The notes under the pieces: generated by a model
What the model saw: only the letters and a program-made list of their open reading frames with translations
Told to the model about the DNA's origin: nothing
Databases searched by the model: none
Position numbers and translations under genes: made by a program
Part shown: piece after piece, positions 24,792-33,832 of the stretch
Layout: every line of letters starts with the position of its first letter
How positions within the stretch are numbered: the stretch's first letter is position 1
Source: Bacillota bacterium
Lineage (GTDB): Bacteria; Bacillota; Clostridia; Acetivibrionales; DSM-1351
Assembly: GCA_023444055.1 (NCBI GenBank)
Contig: JAEZRV010000070.1
Location: 1-64,000 of the forward strand
DNA: 64,000 nucleotides
Direction: 5' to 3'

Positions 24792-26664
24792 ATTTCAGCG
24801 TTTTACCTGTTTTCTTTTCGATAAATTGCACAGATGCGTAGTATAACTCAGGAAACTGTAGTACATCTTTATTCTTAAGCTTATTTTGTAAGGTTTCATC
24901 TATTAAACCTTTTTTACATGCCTCTTGATAATAATTCTTTGTTAAATTTGAATCCCCATTTAATTCTAGCAATATCTTAGCAAATAACTCCTTAGTAAGA
25001 GGGTCGTTGGTTATGTACTGTCTTACTTTAGTATCAAAATCATAGCTATACACATTTTTTGAAACTCTTGGTACTCCATTAAGTATAATAAATGCTAAAT
25101 CCCTAGTCTCGGCATCTTTATCAAGCCTGAAATCATTTGTAATTCCCGCACTTAATAGTCCTAAATTATTCAGTCTCTCGATATATGGATAACTCCAGTT
25201 GTCAGTGAGGCTAGTGAACTCCTCTTTTGTATCTGACATATAAACACCTAATCGCCTCAATATCCTCTCTATTTCTGATTGAACATCAAGATTTTGTTCT
25301 TCTACAATTTGAGAAACACCCATATTCTTAGATATACTATAAGCTGCAATGGTTCCAGCTGAAAAGCCAATACCAGATAAGCTTGAATTTGAGCTTACAG
25401 CTGTTTGAACTAATGATGAATAAGAAGCTTTATCCCCTGTCATTAATACATTATTCAAACCTTGAGGTATCAAGGATCTAAGCGGTATATAGAATGTTTT
25501 TGGATTGCAAAGTATGTATCCATTGCCATCTTCTAATGTCAATGTCACTGGCCTGGATGCAGCACTAATTCTATCACTGAATCTCTTACCAACTAATAAA
25601 TCTGTCAATGTTAATGAATAACTGCCTTTAAAGTGATATGCTGAAGGCATAAAAAATTCATCTGCTATTTTCAAGTTATTTGCGCTTTTAAATTGTTCTA
25701 TATTTAACTTTAAAAACTCATATAAATTAGAACATTCCTTAGAAGCTTTTATGAATGCTGACTTCACTTCATCAGCGTTATTTAAATCAACATTTCTTAC
25801 CGTGACACTTTGGACAATAACCTTTGAATCTCCTTGGTCTGCTACGTTTAATCCATTAATTGAAATATTATCATACGCAGTATTATAGCTTTCAAGGATT
25901 CTATCTATATATACCCCTTGATTCTTTAGCATTTCCTCAATTGAAGTATAATTAACTCCTGATACCATAAAGCTAAGAGTCACAGGAGGGTATAAGCCTT
26001 CTATACCAATATCACTGTAACCTGTACTATATGGAACATTGCATTTCTTTAACAGGTCACCATTTTTTGTTGCATCTATAAATCTAAGTGCCTTGATGGT
26101 TTTATTTTCATTAGCTGTTTTCAAGTCAGCACTTAATACATTGCCATTTTCATATACTACATTTGTTAATTGTGCATCATATAATACTGTAATATTTTTT
26201 TCATCAGATACCAACTTATTTATTGCTTTTATGTATTTGTCAATATTGTAGCCTTCCTCTGCATTATGTCTTATTTCCTTAAAAATATCTGCACTCACAT
26301 TCGTACCAGTGGGAGTAACATCTGTTGTCCAATTTACATTAAATGATTTTGTAATCTCATCACCTAATTTATTTGACGAGCAAACTAAAAGTGTATCAGC
26401 CCCTACTCTTGCAGCACTAATAGCAGCGCTGATTCCATCTAGTCCATCACCAATCACAGCCACATCGTAACTATCATTTCCAGAATTTGCTCCTAAATTA
26501 TTAAAATTATAATCCTTACCAGTATCAAAATAGTAATCCTTATTAAGAATAGGCTTTATTCCAAAAATAAATACTGCAATAGCAATAACCATAACTAATG
26601 CAAGTCTAATAAGCAAATCTATTCTCTTTTGGCGCTTACTTTTTTGGATAATTTTTTTCTCCAT
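24790..26664 (-). CDS. Membrane-anchored FAD-dependent oxidoreductase with SLH-like C-terminus
   Basis: 624 residues. Membrane segment at about 15-37 (LLIRLALVMVIAIAVFIFG), then an external dinucleotide-binding start YDVAVIGDGLDGISAAISAA (67-86) typical of the FAD_oxidored (PF12831) group. Near residue 520 a segment WSYPYIERLNNLGLL...TRDLAFIILNG resembles an S-layer homology motif, perhaps followed by a second weak one. The start is the ATG at 26664 after AAAGGATGGATAAA; the longer frame runs into a palindromic repeat. The substrate is unknown. Such a protein would work on the cell surface, which is unusual for a flavoenzyme. Confidence 0.8.
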   Translation of the reverse strand: MEKKIIQKSKRQKRIDLLIRLALVMVIAIAVFIFGIKPILNKDYYFDTGKDYNFNNLGANSGNDSYDVAVIGDGLDGISAAISAARVGADTLLVCSSNKLGDEITKSFNVNWTTDVTPTGTNVSADIFKEIRHNAEEGYNIDKYIKAINKLVSDEKNITVLYDAQLTNVVYENGNVLSADLKTANENKTIKALRFIDATKNGDLLKKCNVPYSTGYSDIGIEGLYPPVTLSFMVSGVNYTSIEEMLKNQGVYIDRILESYNTAYDNISINGLNVADQGDSKVIVQSVTVRNVDLNNADEVKSAFIKASKECSNLYEFLKLNIEQFKSANNLKIADEFFMPSAYHFKGSYSLTLTDLLVGKRFSDRISAASRPVTLTLEDGNGYILCNPKTFYIPLRSLIPQGLNNVLMTGDKASYSSLVQTAVSSNSSLSGIGFSAGTIAAYSISKNMGVSQIVEEQNLDVQSEIERILRRLGVYMSDTKEEFTSLTDNWSYPYIERLNNLGLLSAGITNDFRLDKDAETRDLAFIILNGVPRVSKNVYSYDFDTKVRQYITNDPLTKELFAKILLELNGDSNLTKNYYQEACKKGLIDETLQNKLKNKDVLQFPELYYASVQFIEKKTGKTLK

Positions 26665-26731
26665 TTTATCCATCCTTTTCTTGATTAAAATATTGATATA
26701 TCTTCGTGGGCTTCGCTCCATCACTGCAAAT

Positions 26732-26778
26732 GCAGATATTAAAAATGTAATTCCACATTTCAAATGCAAATTAGTATA
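26732..26778. repeat. Palindrome family, copy 3 (degenerate)
   Basis: On the minus strand it begins TATACTAATTTGCATTTGAA and keeps the tip ATGTGGAATTACATTTTTAA of the perfect copy at 4842-4895, then diverges. It lies just upstream of the FAD gene start and accounts for a false N-terminal extension of that frame. Confidence 0.65.
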
Positions 26779-26779
26779 A

Positions 26780-26824
26780 AATATAAAAAGAAGCTTAAAT
26801 ATACTATCGTCATTTAGCTTCTTT
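26780..26824 (-). terminator. Terminator after the secreted coiled-coil protein gene
   Basis: AAAGAAGCTTAAAT (26787-26800) pairs with ATTTAGCTTCTTT (26812-26824) with one bulge; TTTTTATATTTT follows on the minus strand. Confidence 0.8.
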
Positions 26825-27004
26825 GTATTAATATTTGTTAATAAACAGCCAGATTAAAACATTAATTTTTGTGCTGTTCTTACAAATTACTTATATCCAT
26901 TATTGCTACTGTTAATTCCCATGTCTATATTTATGTATTCATATTTCTATATTTCCTCATACATTTTTAATTACTATATTTGTTTACTTCTATAATGTAA
27001 GTAA

Positions 27005-27565
27005 TTACTTGATTGTGTATGTGCCTTTAATCATAATATCTGCATCTGCTTTAGCGGTTATTCCTCTTCCATCAGCCTTTGGAATTAGTAAAAGCTGATT
27101 ATCCGGAATTACTGCACCATTTGGTATATCTGTACCAGATATTAAATTTGATACTCCTCCAGTAGCGATGCTTGACACATAAGCAGTAACTCTATCTTTG
27201 TTCCTGACGATAATTTCTGTACTGGCATCACCTATTAATGTTTTTCCTGCAGGCAGTTTTATGATTTTAAACACCATACTTTCTTTTAGTAAAGCCAACT
27301 CATTTACGGTATCCGCTAACTTTTTTTCAAGCTCTGACTGCGTTGATACAGCATTAATTTGCTTTTTCAGTTCATCATTTGATGTTTGGATTAGGTTCTT
27401 TATTTCAATTTCCATTTTATCTATGTAAGTACTATCATAAATAGTTGTATCACTACCTGTTTCAGCCTTAACAATCGGTGCAAGCTGTACTAACGATATC
27501 ATACATATTAAAACGGCTAACATAACAAATGGTTTTTCAATAATTTTATTCATTAGTATTTTCAT
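27005..27565 (-). CDS. Secreted protein of unknown function, with short coiled coil
   Basis: 186 residues. A signal peptide (about 1-35, ending VKAET) is followed by a helical coiled-coil stretch (about 55-95: LEKKLADTVNELALLKESM) and a beta-rich C-terminal half (VFKIIKLPAGKTLIG, TEIIVRNKDRVTAYVS). I do not recognise the family. It begins 21 nt after ndoA on the same strand with GGAGGATTTT before ATG, so it may be read with the alr-ndoAI-ndoA group. Its own terminator follows. Confidence 0.75.
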   Translation of the reverse strand: MKILMNKIIEKPFVMLAVLICMISLVQLAPIVKAETGSDTTIYDSTYIDKMEIEIKNLIQTSNDELKKQINAVSTQSELEKKLADTVNELALLKESMVFKIIKLPAGKTLIGDASTEIIVRNKDRVTAYVSSIATGGVSNLISGTDIPNGAVIPDNQLLLIPKADGRGITAKADADIMIKGTYTIK

Positions 27566-27585
27566 AAAATCCTCCAACTGAATAT

Positions 27586-27933
27586 CTACTCATATAGTCC
27601 AAAACTTATTTCTAAGGCATTATTAACCTTTTCCATCAATTCTTCATCCAAATGTCCAATTTTTTCTCTAAGGCGCCGTTTATCAATAGTCCGTATCTGT
27701 TCTAGCAAAATAACAGAATCCTTTGCAAGACCATATTCTAAAGCGCCTATTTCTATATGGGTGGGTAACTTAGCCTTATTGATCTGCGAAGTAATTGCAG
27801 CAGCAATCACAGTGGGACTGTATTTGTTCCCAACATCATTCTGCACAACTAAAACAGGCCTAACACCGCCTTGTTCTGAGCCAATAACAGGACTCAGATC
27901 AGCATAATAAATATCTCCTCTTTTTATTACCAC
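27586..27933 (-). CDS. ndoA: MazF/NdoA-type endoribonuclease toxin
   Basis: 115 residues of the PemK/MazF family, sequence-specific mRNA interferases. Hallmarks: VIKRGDIYYADLSPVIGSEQ, GGVRPVLVVQND and LLEQIRTIDKRRL, nearly the EndoA pattern of Bacillus. The start is GTG, overlapping the end of the antitoxin gene by 7 nt, with GGAGGAAAC inside the antitoxin; this supports translational coupling. The toxin arginine and threonine/serine positions look intact. Confidence 0.96.
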   Translation of the reverse strand: MVIKRGDIYYADLSPVIGSEQGGVRPVLVVQNDVGNKYSPTVIAAAITSQINKAKLPTHIEIGALEYGLAKDSVILLEQIRTIDKRRLREKIGHLDEELMEKVNNALEISFGLYE

Positions 27934-28226
27934 GTTTCCTCCATCTTCTGAAGCCTTTCCTCATATTTGCGCTGTTGCTCTTCATCAGCCTCAATGCAAA
28001 ACTCAGCAAGCTTAAGATTTATTTCAGCCATTTCTTCATAGCCTATTTTCATTTTATTCCTCAACTCAAGCTTGTGTTTTTCTCTAATATAAAGAGTCAT
28101 CGCTTCTCTAACAAGCATACTCCTATTAGTTTTCTCATTGGATACCATATTATCCAATTCTTCAAGCAAATTGTCCGGAATACTTATCATAATTTTTTTA
28201 TATTGAGACAATTTTGTAACCCCCAC
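27927..28226 (-). CDS. ndoAI: NdoAI-type ribbon-helix-helix antitoxin
   Basis: About 99 residues. N-terminal ribbon-helix-helix (KKIMISIPDNLLEELDNMVS, then NRSMLVREAMTLYI) for DNA binding and dimerisation, with an acidic helical C-terminus (DEEQQRKYEERLQKMEETW) that would wrap the toxin. The start may be the GTG at 28226 or a TTG at 28211 with GGGGG before it. Order nnr-alr-ndoAI-ndoA is conserved in Firmicutes. Confidence 0.93.
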   Translation of the reverse strand: MGVTKLSQYKKIMISIPDNLLEELDNMVSNEKTNRSMLVREAMTLYIREKHKLELRNKMKIGYEEMAEINLKLAEFCIEADEEQQRKYEERLQKMEETW

Positions 28227-28360
28227 CCTAGAAAACCCTTTATTAAATACTTTTACTTATCATCCCCATAGATAAATAGTCGTAGCAGTATATAAATATT
28301 ATATCCCCCATAGTATATGAGGTCAAATTAAGTTTATGTTACTCAGTCCCTGAAAGCCGC

Positions 28361-29530
28361 TCATATCAAATAATTCAGAATTTTCGATATTTTCCCATCC
28401 TGAATAAATGCCCTTGGAATTCTCTTCCCTACAATACAAACAAATTCATAATTAATCATACCTATTGAATTGGCAACATCCTCCACAGTTATTAAGTTGT
28501 CACCTTGCTCACCTATAAGTACGACCTCATCACCAACTTCAACATTACAACCTAAATCAGTAACATCAATCATACACTGATCCATGCATACCCTTCCAAC
28601 CACAGGTGCATATTGTCCATGTATAAGAACTTTTCCTTTATTGCTTAGCATTCGCGTATACCCATCAGCATACCCAATTGGAATTGTTGCAATTTTAGTG
28701 ATTCTATCAGTAGTGAATAATCTTCCATAACTTATAGAAGTATTTTTTTCCACTTCCTTAACTAATATTACATTTGCTTTTAGTGTCATCGCAGGCTTTA
28801 AATCTATTTTTGACTTGTCAACTTCTTCAGATGGGTACATACCATATAGTATAATACCTGGGCGAACCATATCTAGATGCATCTCAGGATATTCAATAAT
28901 TCCTGCGCTATTTGCACAATGCTTAACTGGGATATGTATTCCGATTCTCTGAAGCTCACTACATATGCTCATAAATAGTTCAAACTGCGTCATAGTAAAC
29001 TCTTTGTTTCTTTCATCAGCGGTAGCAAAATGAGTAAATAACCCTTCAATAATTAAATTAGGTAGCTGGCTTATTTCAACCACATTCTTAACAGCACTAT
29101 ATCCTGGTAAAAATCCTAGCCTAGACATTCCTGTATCTATTTTTATATGAATTTTAACCTTTTTGCCCTGCTTTACTGCTTCATCTGACAAAGCCTGTGC
29201 TAACTCATGACTATAAACAGTTTGCGTCACATCATTCTCTATTATTTCATTTGCCCTAATTGGGTCTGTATAACCAAGAATAAGTATTGGCACTGATATT
29301 CCATTTCTTCGAAGCTGAATAGCCTCATCTAACATCGATACTGCAAGTCTTGTAGCACCATTGTTTAATAGTGTCCTTGTCACCTCCATAACTCCATGCC
29401 CATATGCGTCTGCCTTAACAACACCCATTATTTCAGCATTTTTGTTTGTTATTCTTCTAATCTCTCTAGTATTATGAGCAATGTAATCCAAGTTAATCTC
29501 GGCCCATGCTCGGTTTAATTTATACCCCAT
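28361..29530 (-). CDS. alr: Alanine racemase
   Basis: 389 residues, PLP enzyme supplying D-alanine for peptidoglycan. Lys39 in VVKADAYGHG binds PLP; the opposite base is the tyrosine of SISYGRL (about 265). MYGMYPSEE and RVCMDQCMIDVTDLG are conserved. The gap to the antitoxin gene (134 nt) has no clear terminator. Upstream lies a 324-nt gap with direct repeats. Confidence 0.95.
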   Translation of the reverse strand: MGYKLNRAWAEINLDYIAHNTREIRRITNKNAEIMGVVKADAYGHGVMEVTRTLLNNGATRLAVSMLDEAIQLRRNGISVPILILGYTDPIRANEIIENDVTQTVYSHELAQALSDEAVKQGKKVKIHIKIDTGMSRLGFLPGYSAVKNVVEISQLPNLIIEGLFTHFATADERNKEFTMTQFELFMSICSELQRIGIHIPVKHCANSAGIIEYPEMHLDMVRPGIILYGMYPSEEVDKSKIDLKPAMTLKANVILVKEVEKNTSISYGRLFTTDRITKIATIPIGYADGYTRMLSNKGKVLIHGQYAPVVGRVCMDQCMIDVTDLGCNVEVGDEVVLIGEQGDNLITVEDVANSIGMINYEFVCIVGKRIPRAFIQDGKISKILNYLI

Positions 29531-29601
29531 TTATTTATTATCCCCCAAAACTTTATCTCTTTGTCAATTAACTAGCATTCCTCCCATTATGCTGTTAACA
29601 G

Positions 29602-29706
29602 ACTTGTGGTTTTTGATACTTAAAAATGCACAATGTTTGCACGAAGTACCCACACTGGCAAAAACCACTTGTGGTTTTTGATACTCGAAAATGCACAATG
29701 TTTGCA
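29602..29706. repeat. 40-nt direct repeat pair with central palindrome
   Basis: 29602-29641 and 29667-29706 differ at only two positions. Each starts ACTTGTGGTTTTTGATACT and ends TGCACAATGTTTGCA. CAAAAACCAC/GTGGTTTTTG forms a hairpin at the start of the second copy. The TGCAAACATTGT end is also the end of the cloverleaf repeats at 24698 and 44256, so these are likely related fragments. The rest of the alr-nnr gap is plain AT-rich DNA. Confidence 0.75.
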
Positions 29707-29854
29707 TAAACTTTTTTTCGAGTTGTTTATATCTTTTAGTATATCCATATTATAATTTTTGAAAACATATTATATATAAAATATACTATGTTTCTTTTGC
29801 CAAATATTCTGATTTATATAAATTATGTCTTTAATCTTTATAATTATACTTATG

Positions 29855-31408
29855 CTATGTGCTTTTATGAATAAAAGCATATGGAATATTTTCCACAATA
29901 TCCATAGCATTTAGCCCATATAATCCCTTTGATTGAGCTACAATATCCCCTGCCAAACCATGAATGTATGTTCCTGCTACAGCTGCCTCAAATGCACTTA
30001 CCCCCTGACCAATAAGTGAAGCTATAATACCTGATAATGCATCTCCACTTCCAGCTGTTGCCATACCTGAATTTCCTGTCGGATTTATATATATTTCTCC
30101 TGTCTTGTTTGCAATTATTGTTCTAGCCCCTTTTAGCACAACCGTTATGCCCCAAAGGTCGGCATATTTCCTCGCCACTTCTATTCTATTTTGCTGAATA
30201 TCACTTATTTCAAGTCCTGTTAATCTTGACATCTCCCCTGGATGAGGAGTTAAAACTACATCATTCTTAAATTTACTAAAAATATTAGTATCTCCAGCAA
30301 TTACATTTAGCGCATCTGCATCTATCACTAAAGGTATGTCTGCATTTTCAGCAATACTCCTTACCATATTATATATACTTTTATTAGTAGAAATGCCTGG
30401 ACCAATAGCAGCTACATTACATTTTCTTAGCATTTCTAATACAACATCTATACTTTCATCGCTTATTACTCCATTGTTGTCTTTTAAACTTATAGCTACT
30501 GCCTCGGGTACAACACTTTGATAAATATTTACTATACTTGCAGGCCCAGCTATATAAACTAAGCCTGAACCTGTTCTAAGGCTTGCCTTTGCAGCTATGC
30601 AACCTGAACCTGCCATACCCAATGAGCCAGTGACGATCACTACTTTTCCGCAGTTTCCCTTGTTAAATTCATCTTTTCTCTTAGGTATAACAGAATTTAT
30701 GAAGTCACAATCAGTAAGATTATTATTTAATACTACACTTTGAATTGACTGATGAGGCATACCGATACTTTCTATCTCTAATTGCCCTGAGTTGTATAGA
30801 CCTGGATAAACTATCTGCCCTATTTTAGGAAGCTCAAATGTAACAGTTTTATGAGCCTTTACACAGATATCAGCTACTTTACCAGTAGCTGATTCAATAC
30901 CTGATGCTATGTCAATTGACAATATATAATTTGCATTTTTATTAATAATCTCTATTACTTCGGCTATATGACCTTTTATCTGTCCTTTAAAGCCTGTACC
31001 AAATATACCATCTAAAACAATATCAGCTTTACTTACATCATAACTTAATCTATCTAGTTCTGTGTCTTCTTTTATGAACTCTATATCAGCGTTAATAGTT
31101 TGCAAAATATCAAAATCAACTTTTGCATCGCCTGTTAAATGTTCTTTATCAAACAAGCAATATACCTTAACTTTTGTTCCAGCAATAATTAAATGCCTTG
31201 CGACTGCAAAAGCGTCACCAGCATTATTCCCCTTTCCTGCTACTATCAGAATATTAGGAACTTCTAGCTGTTTTTGTTTAATGTATAATTTAACATGTTT
31301 AACTACCTTTAAAGCAGCATTTTCCATTAATACAATCCCAGGTATGCCTATATGTTCTATGGAAAATTTATCAATTTCGCCCATCTCTTTTCCTGTTACA
31401 GCTTTCAT
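29855..31408 (-). CDS. nnr: Bifunctional NAD(P)H-hydrate epimerase / ADP-dependent dehydratase
   Basis: 517 residues, repair of damaged NADH/NADPH hydrates. The epimerase domain (about 1-215) has AGKGNNAGDAFAVARHL and GTGFKGQIKG; the dehydratase of the ribokinase-like fold (about 230-510) has GSLGMAGSGCIAAKA, AIGPGIS, LTPHPGEM and NSGMATAGSGDALSGIIASL. GGAGGTTGTAA before ATG. It is the usual neighbour of alr and ndoAI-ndoA. Confidence 0.96.
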   Translation of the reverse strand: MKAVTGKEMGEIDKFSIEHIGIPGIVLMENAALKVVKHVKLYIKQKQLEVPNILIVAGKGNNAGDAFAVARHLIIAGTKVKVYCLFDKEHLTGDAKVDFDILQTINADIEFIKEDTELDRLSYDVSKADIVLDGIFGTGFKGQIKGHIAEVIEIINKNANYILSIDIASGIESATGKVADICVKAHKTVTFELPKIGQIVYPGLYNSGQLEIESIGMPHQSIQSVVLNNNLTDCDFINSVIPKRKDEFNKGNCGKVVIVTGSLGMAGSGCIAAKASLRTGSGLVYIAGPASIVNIYQSVVPEAVAISLKDNNGVISDESIDVVLEMLRKCNVAAIGPGISTNKSIYNMVRSIAENADIPLVIDADALNVIAGDTNIFSKFKNDVVLTPHPGEMSRLTGLEISDIQQNRIEVARKYADLWGITVVLKGARTIIANKTGEIYINPTGNSGMATAGSGDALSGIIASLIGQGVSAFEAAVAGTYIHGLAGDIVAQSKGLYGLNAMDIVENIPYAFIHKST

Positions 31409-31471
31409 TTACAACCTCCATACAAACTTCAGATTAGACGTGCTTACAATTAAATCCAGCTAAAGTTGAGC

Positions 31472-32101
31472 CTATTTATTATTAAAATATATTTCATCTA
31501 ATTTTTGCAACTCGTCTTTTCCCAATAAATCATGGAAATATGAGTATGTATTGGTATCATCCTGAGCTAATAGCCCTCTTTCATCAATTAGCTTCTTTAG
31601 ATTCTCTTTTGTTTCAGCGATTTCCTTATCTAATGCTTCAACCTTATGTTTGTTTTCTTTAATTGAGAAATATACTACTTTTATAGTCTGCTCTAAAAGT
31701 TCTAAATTTGCCTGCCTTATCTCTTTAGGTATATCTAATAGCCTTTCTTCTATTTCTTTAATTCTTTTATTAATTGCTACAATTGTTTTCTCATTTTCCT
31801 GCATTTTCAAACGTGCAACTTCATTATTATTGTCAAAAGCTTCTGTTGTAAGCCTTATAATCTCGTCCATATATTCCTTCTTTTTTGCAGCAATCTCTTT
31901 TACCTCTGAAGTCAACCTAGACTGCTCCTTTAAAAGCTCTTTTATATCATTCTCACAATCCACTATTTTACTTGTCTTGACGATATTTTCAAATAAACCA
32001 TTCCATCGTTCGTCTAAAATAAGTATAGATATATCATTTTTAAACAAGACCTTTATATCTAGCTCTTGTCCCTTCTTTTTCCTACTAAATATATTCCTCA
32101 T
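31472..32101 (-). CDS. Cytoplasmic coiled-coil protein of unknown function
   Basis: 209 residues, no signal peptide or membrane helix. After MRNIFSRKKKGQELDIKVLF comes a compact region (ISILILDERWNGLFENIV) and then long heptad helices (about 50-180, rich in E, K and I), ending DLLGKDELQKLDEIYFNN. I do not recognise it. It precedes nnr by 63 nt on the same strand. The start is the ATG at 32099-32101, exactly 6 nt after the hairpin element; the frame continuing to 32131 runs into the hairpin. Confidence 0.7.
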   Translation of the reverse strand: MRNIFSRKKKGQELDIKVLFKNDISILILDERWNGLFENIVKTSKIVDCENDIKELLKEQSRLTSEVKEIAAKKKEYMDEIIRLTTEAFDNNNEVARLKMQENEKTIVAINKRIKEIEERLLDIPKEIRQANLELLEQTIKVVYFSIKENKHKVEALDKEIAETKENLKKLIDERGLLAQDDTNTYSYFHDLLGKDELQKLDEIYFNNK

Positions 32102-32188
32102 GATTATACCCATGCCCAACATTTCGCACAAAGAACATCAAAGAAATGTACATTTCTCTGACAGAAATGGCATGGGCTCGGTACCTCC
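32102..32188 (-). promoter_or_regulatory. Hairpin between Shine-Dalgarno and start codon (copy 3, coiled-coil gene)
   Basis: Minus strand: GGAGG (32184-32188), 6 nt TACCGA, arm GCCCATGCC (32169-32177), 52-nt loop, arm GGCATGGGT (32108-32116), 6 nt ATAATC, ATG. Pairs 2 and 8 are C-G here, U-A in copy 1 and U-G in copy 2, which is covariation. The loop is longer through a nested hairpin (ATTTCT/AGAGAAAT). The ATG in the first arm opens an 11-codon frame, MPFLSEKCTFL. Confidence 0.75.
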
Positions 32189-32466
32189 TTTATTTGTTTT
32201 TATATTTCTTTCAACCTTCCCCATCTTTCAAATACTTTAGACTATTTTCTTTACTGTTGCTTTGAAAAAGTTATTTAAAAATATCAATTACATATAAATT
32301 ATACACTATATTGTTCCAATAGGTAAAAAACAAAACACTTTCAATTAGAATATCGGTAAATTTTCAGTTGTTTAATAATACTTTTTATTCAAGTTTTAGT
32401 TATTGCCTTGTAATGGCTTTACTCCGAATGTATAATTAGGTATTGACAAGAAGGAGGTACTACAAA

Positions 32467-33636
32467 ATGAAAGAACTATTGCTTTATGCCCACGCAGGGA
32501 GTAGGAATCATGGTTGTGAGGCAATTGTAAGATCAACACTGAAAATACTAAATTTAAATAACATAAAGCTATCTCTGGCAACTTTCAGGAAGCAGGAAGA
32601 TATAGATTTTCTATCTTCTGATTTTAAATTTAATATATTAAATTATAAAAAATATGAAGGCTTACATCCCATTCGGCTAATTGATGCTGGTTTAAGGAAA
32701 CTAGGTCTTAATCAGAATATGCTTTTTTCATTTTCTCAAAAAGAAATAGTAGATGCTATGAATAAAGATACCTTGTGCCTTTCAATTGGTGGCGATAACT
32801 ACTGCTATGGAATACCTAGATGGATATACTATACGAATAAAATAGCCGCGCAAAAAGGAAGCAAAACTGTTTTCTGGGGTTGCTCCGTAGACCCAGAGGC
32901 AATTAATAATAAAATGTTAGAGGATTTAAAAAAGTATAGTCTCATTATTGCAAGGGAGAGTATAACTCATCAAGCTTTCATCAAAAATGGTCTAACAAAT
33001 GTAGTTCTTTTGCCAGACCCAGCTTTTACTTTAGATACAAAACTAACGGATCTGCCAGATGGTTTTATTGCTGATAATACTATTGGAATTAATGTAAGTC
33101 CTCTCATTATGAGAAACGAACGCAGTGAAGGTATTGTATTCAAAAGCTATACAAGATTAATTCAGCATATAATAGATACTACAGATAGTCAGGTTGCGCT
33201 TATCCCTCATGTTTTATGGGATCATGACAATGATATGATTCCTCTTGGTAAACTCTATGATATGTTCAAAGGTACTGGAAGAGTTATACTAATTGGTGAT
33301 ACTTATAATTGCATGGAATTAAAAGGCTTCATCTCAAGCTGTAAATTGTTTATTGGTGCTCGTACTCACGCAACAATCGCTGCCTATTCTACTTGTGTAC
33401 CAACATTAGTAATTGGCTATTCTGTAAAGGCTAGGGGCATTGCCAAAGATATTTTCGGCAGCGAGGACAAGTATATTCTACCTGTCCAGAAATTGGAGCA
33501 AGAAGACCAATTGATAAATGCGTATAATTCTTTAGCAGCACAAGAAGCTGATATTAGAAAGTACCTAAAGGATTTTATGCCAAACTATATCAGTAATGCA
33601 TATAAAGCTGGAGATTATGTTAAGAAGCTTGGTTAG
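32467..33636 (+). CDS. Polysaccharide pyruvyl transferase family protein (CsaB-like)
   Basis: 389 residues. N-terminal LYAHAGSRNHGCEAIVRSTL (about 5-24) and C-terminal IGARTHATIAAYSTCVPTLV (about 297-316) are the two conserved ends of the family, with SIGGDNYCYG and FWGCSVDP between. CsaB members put ketal pyruvate on wall polysaccharide, which is the ligand for SLH domains. The ATG at 32467 follows GGAGGTACTACAAA. First gene of a polysaccharide region; exact acceptor unknown. Confidence 0.88.
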   Translation: MKELLLYAHAGSRNHGCEAIVRSTLKILNLNNIKLSLATFRKQEDIDFLSSDFKFNILNYKKYEGLHPIRLIDAGLRKLGLNQNMLFSFSQKEIVDAMNKDTLCLSIGGDNYCYGIPRWIYYTNKIAAQKGSKTVFWGCSVDPEAINNKMLEDLKKYSLIIARESITHQAFIKNGLTNVVLLPDPAFTLDTKLTDLPDGFIADNTIGINVSPLIMRNERSEGIVFKSYTRLIQHIIDTTDSQVALIPHVLWDHDNDMIPLGKLYDMFKGTGRVILIGDTYNCMELKGFISSCKLFIGARTHATIAAYSTCVPTLVIGYSVKARGIAKDIFGSEDKYILPVQKLEQEDQLINAYNSLAAQEADIRKYLKDFMPNYISNAYKAGDYVKKLG

Positions 33637-33832
33637 GGAAATTCACCTACGTATTTTTTCTGAAAAAACGTGATTTCAGTTTTAGAATACAATGAACCCA
33701 ATACTTTTACAGGAAAATTGACGGCATGACTTTGTAATGCTAAACTTTAAAACGAATATAAATTTGAATGAATAAATAGTAAGTATTCAACAAGTATTTA
33801 TTATCTATCAATTCTACATTTAGGGAGGTTAA

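Noticed and set aside
26665..26769. Longer N-terminus of the FAD protein
   Set aside because: The extension is a reading of the palindromic repeat at 26732-26778; a better ATG with ribosome site and basic start lies at 26664.
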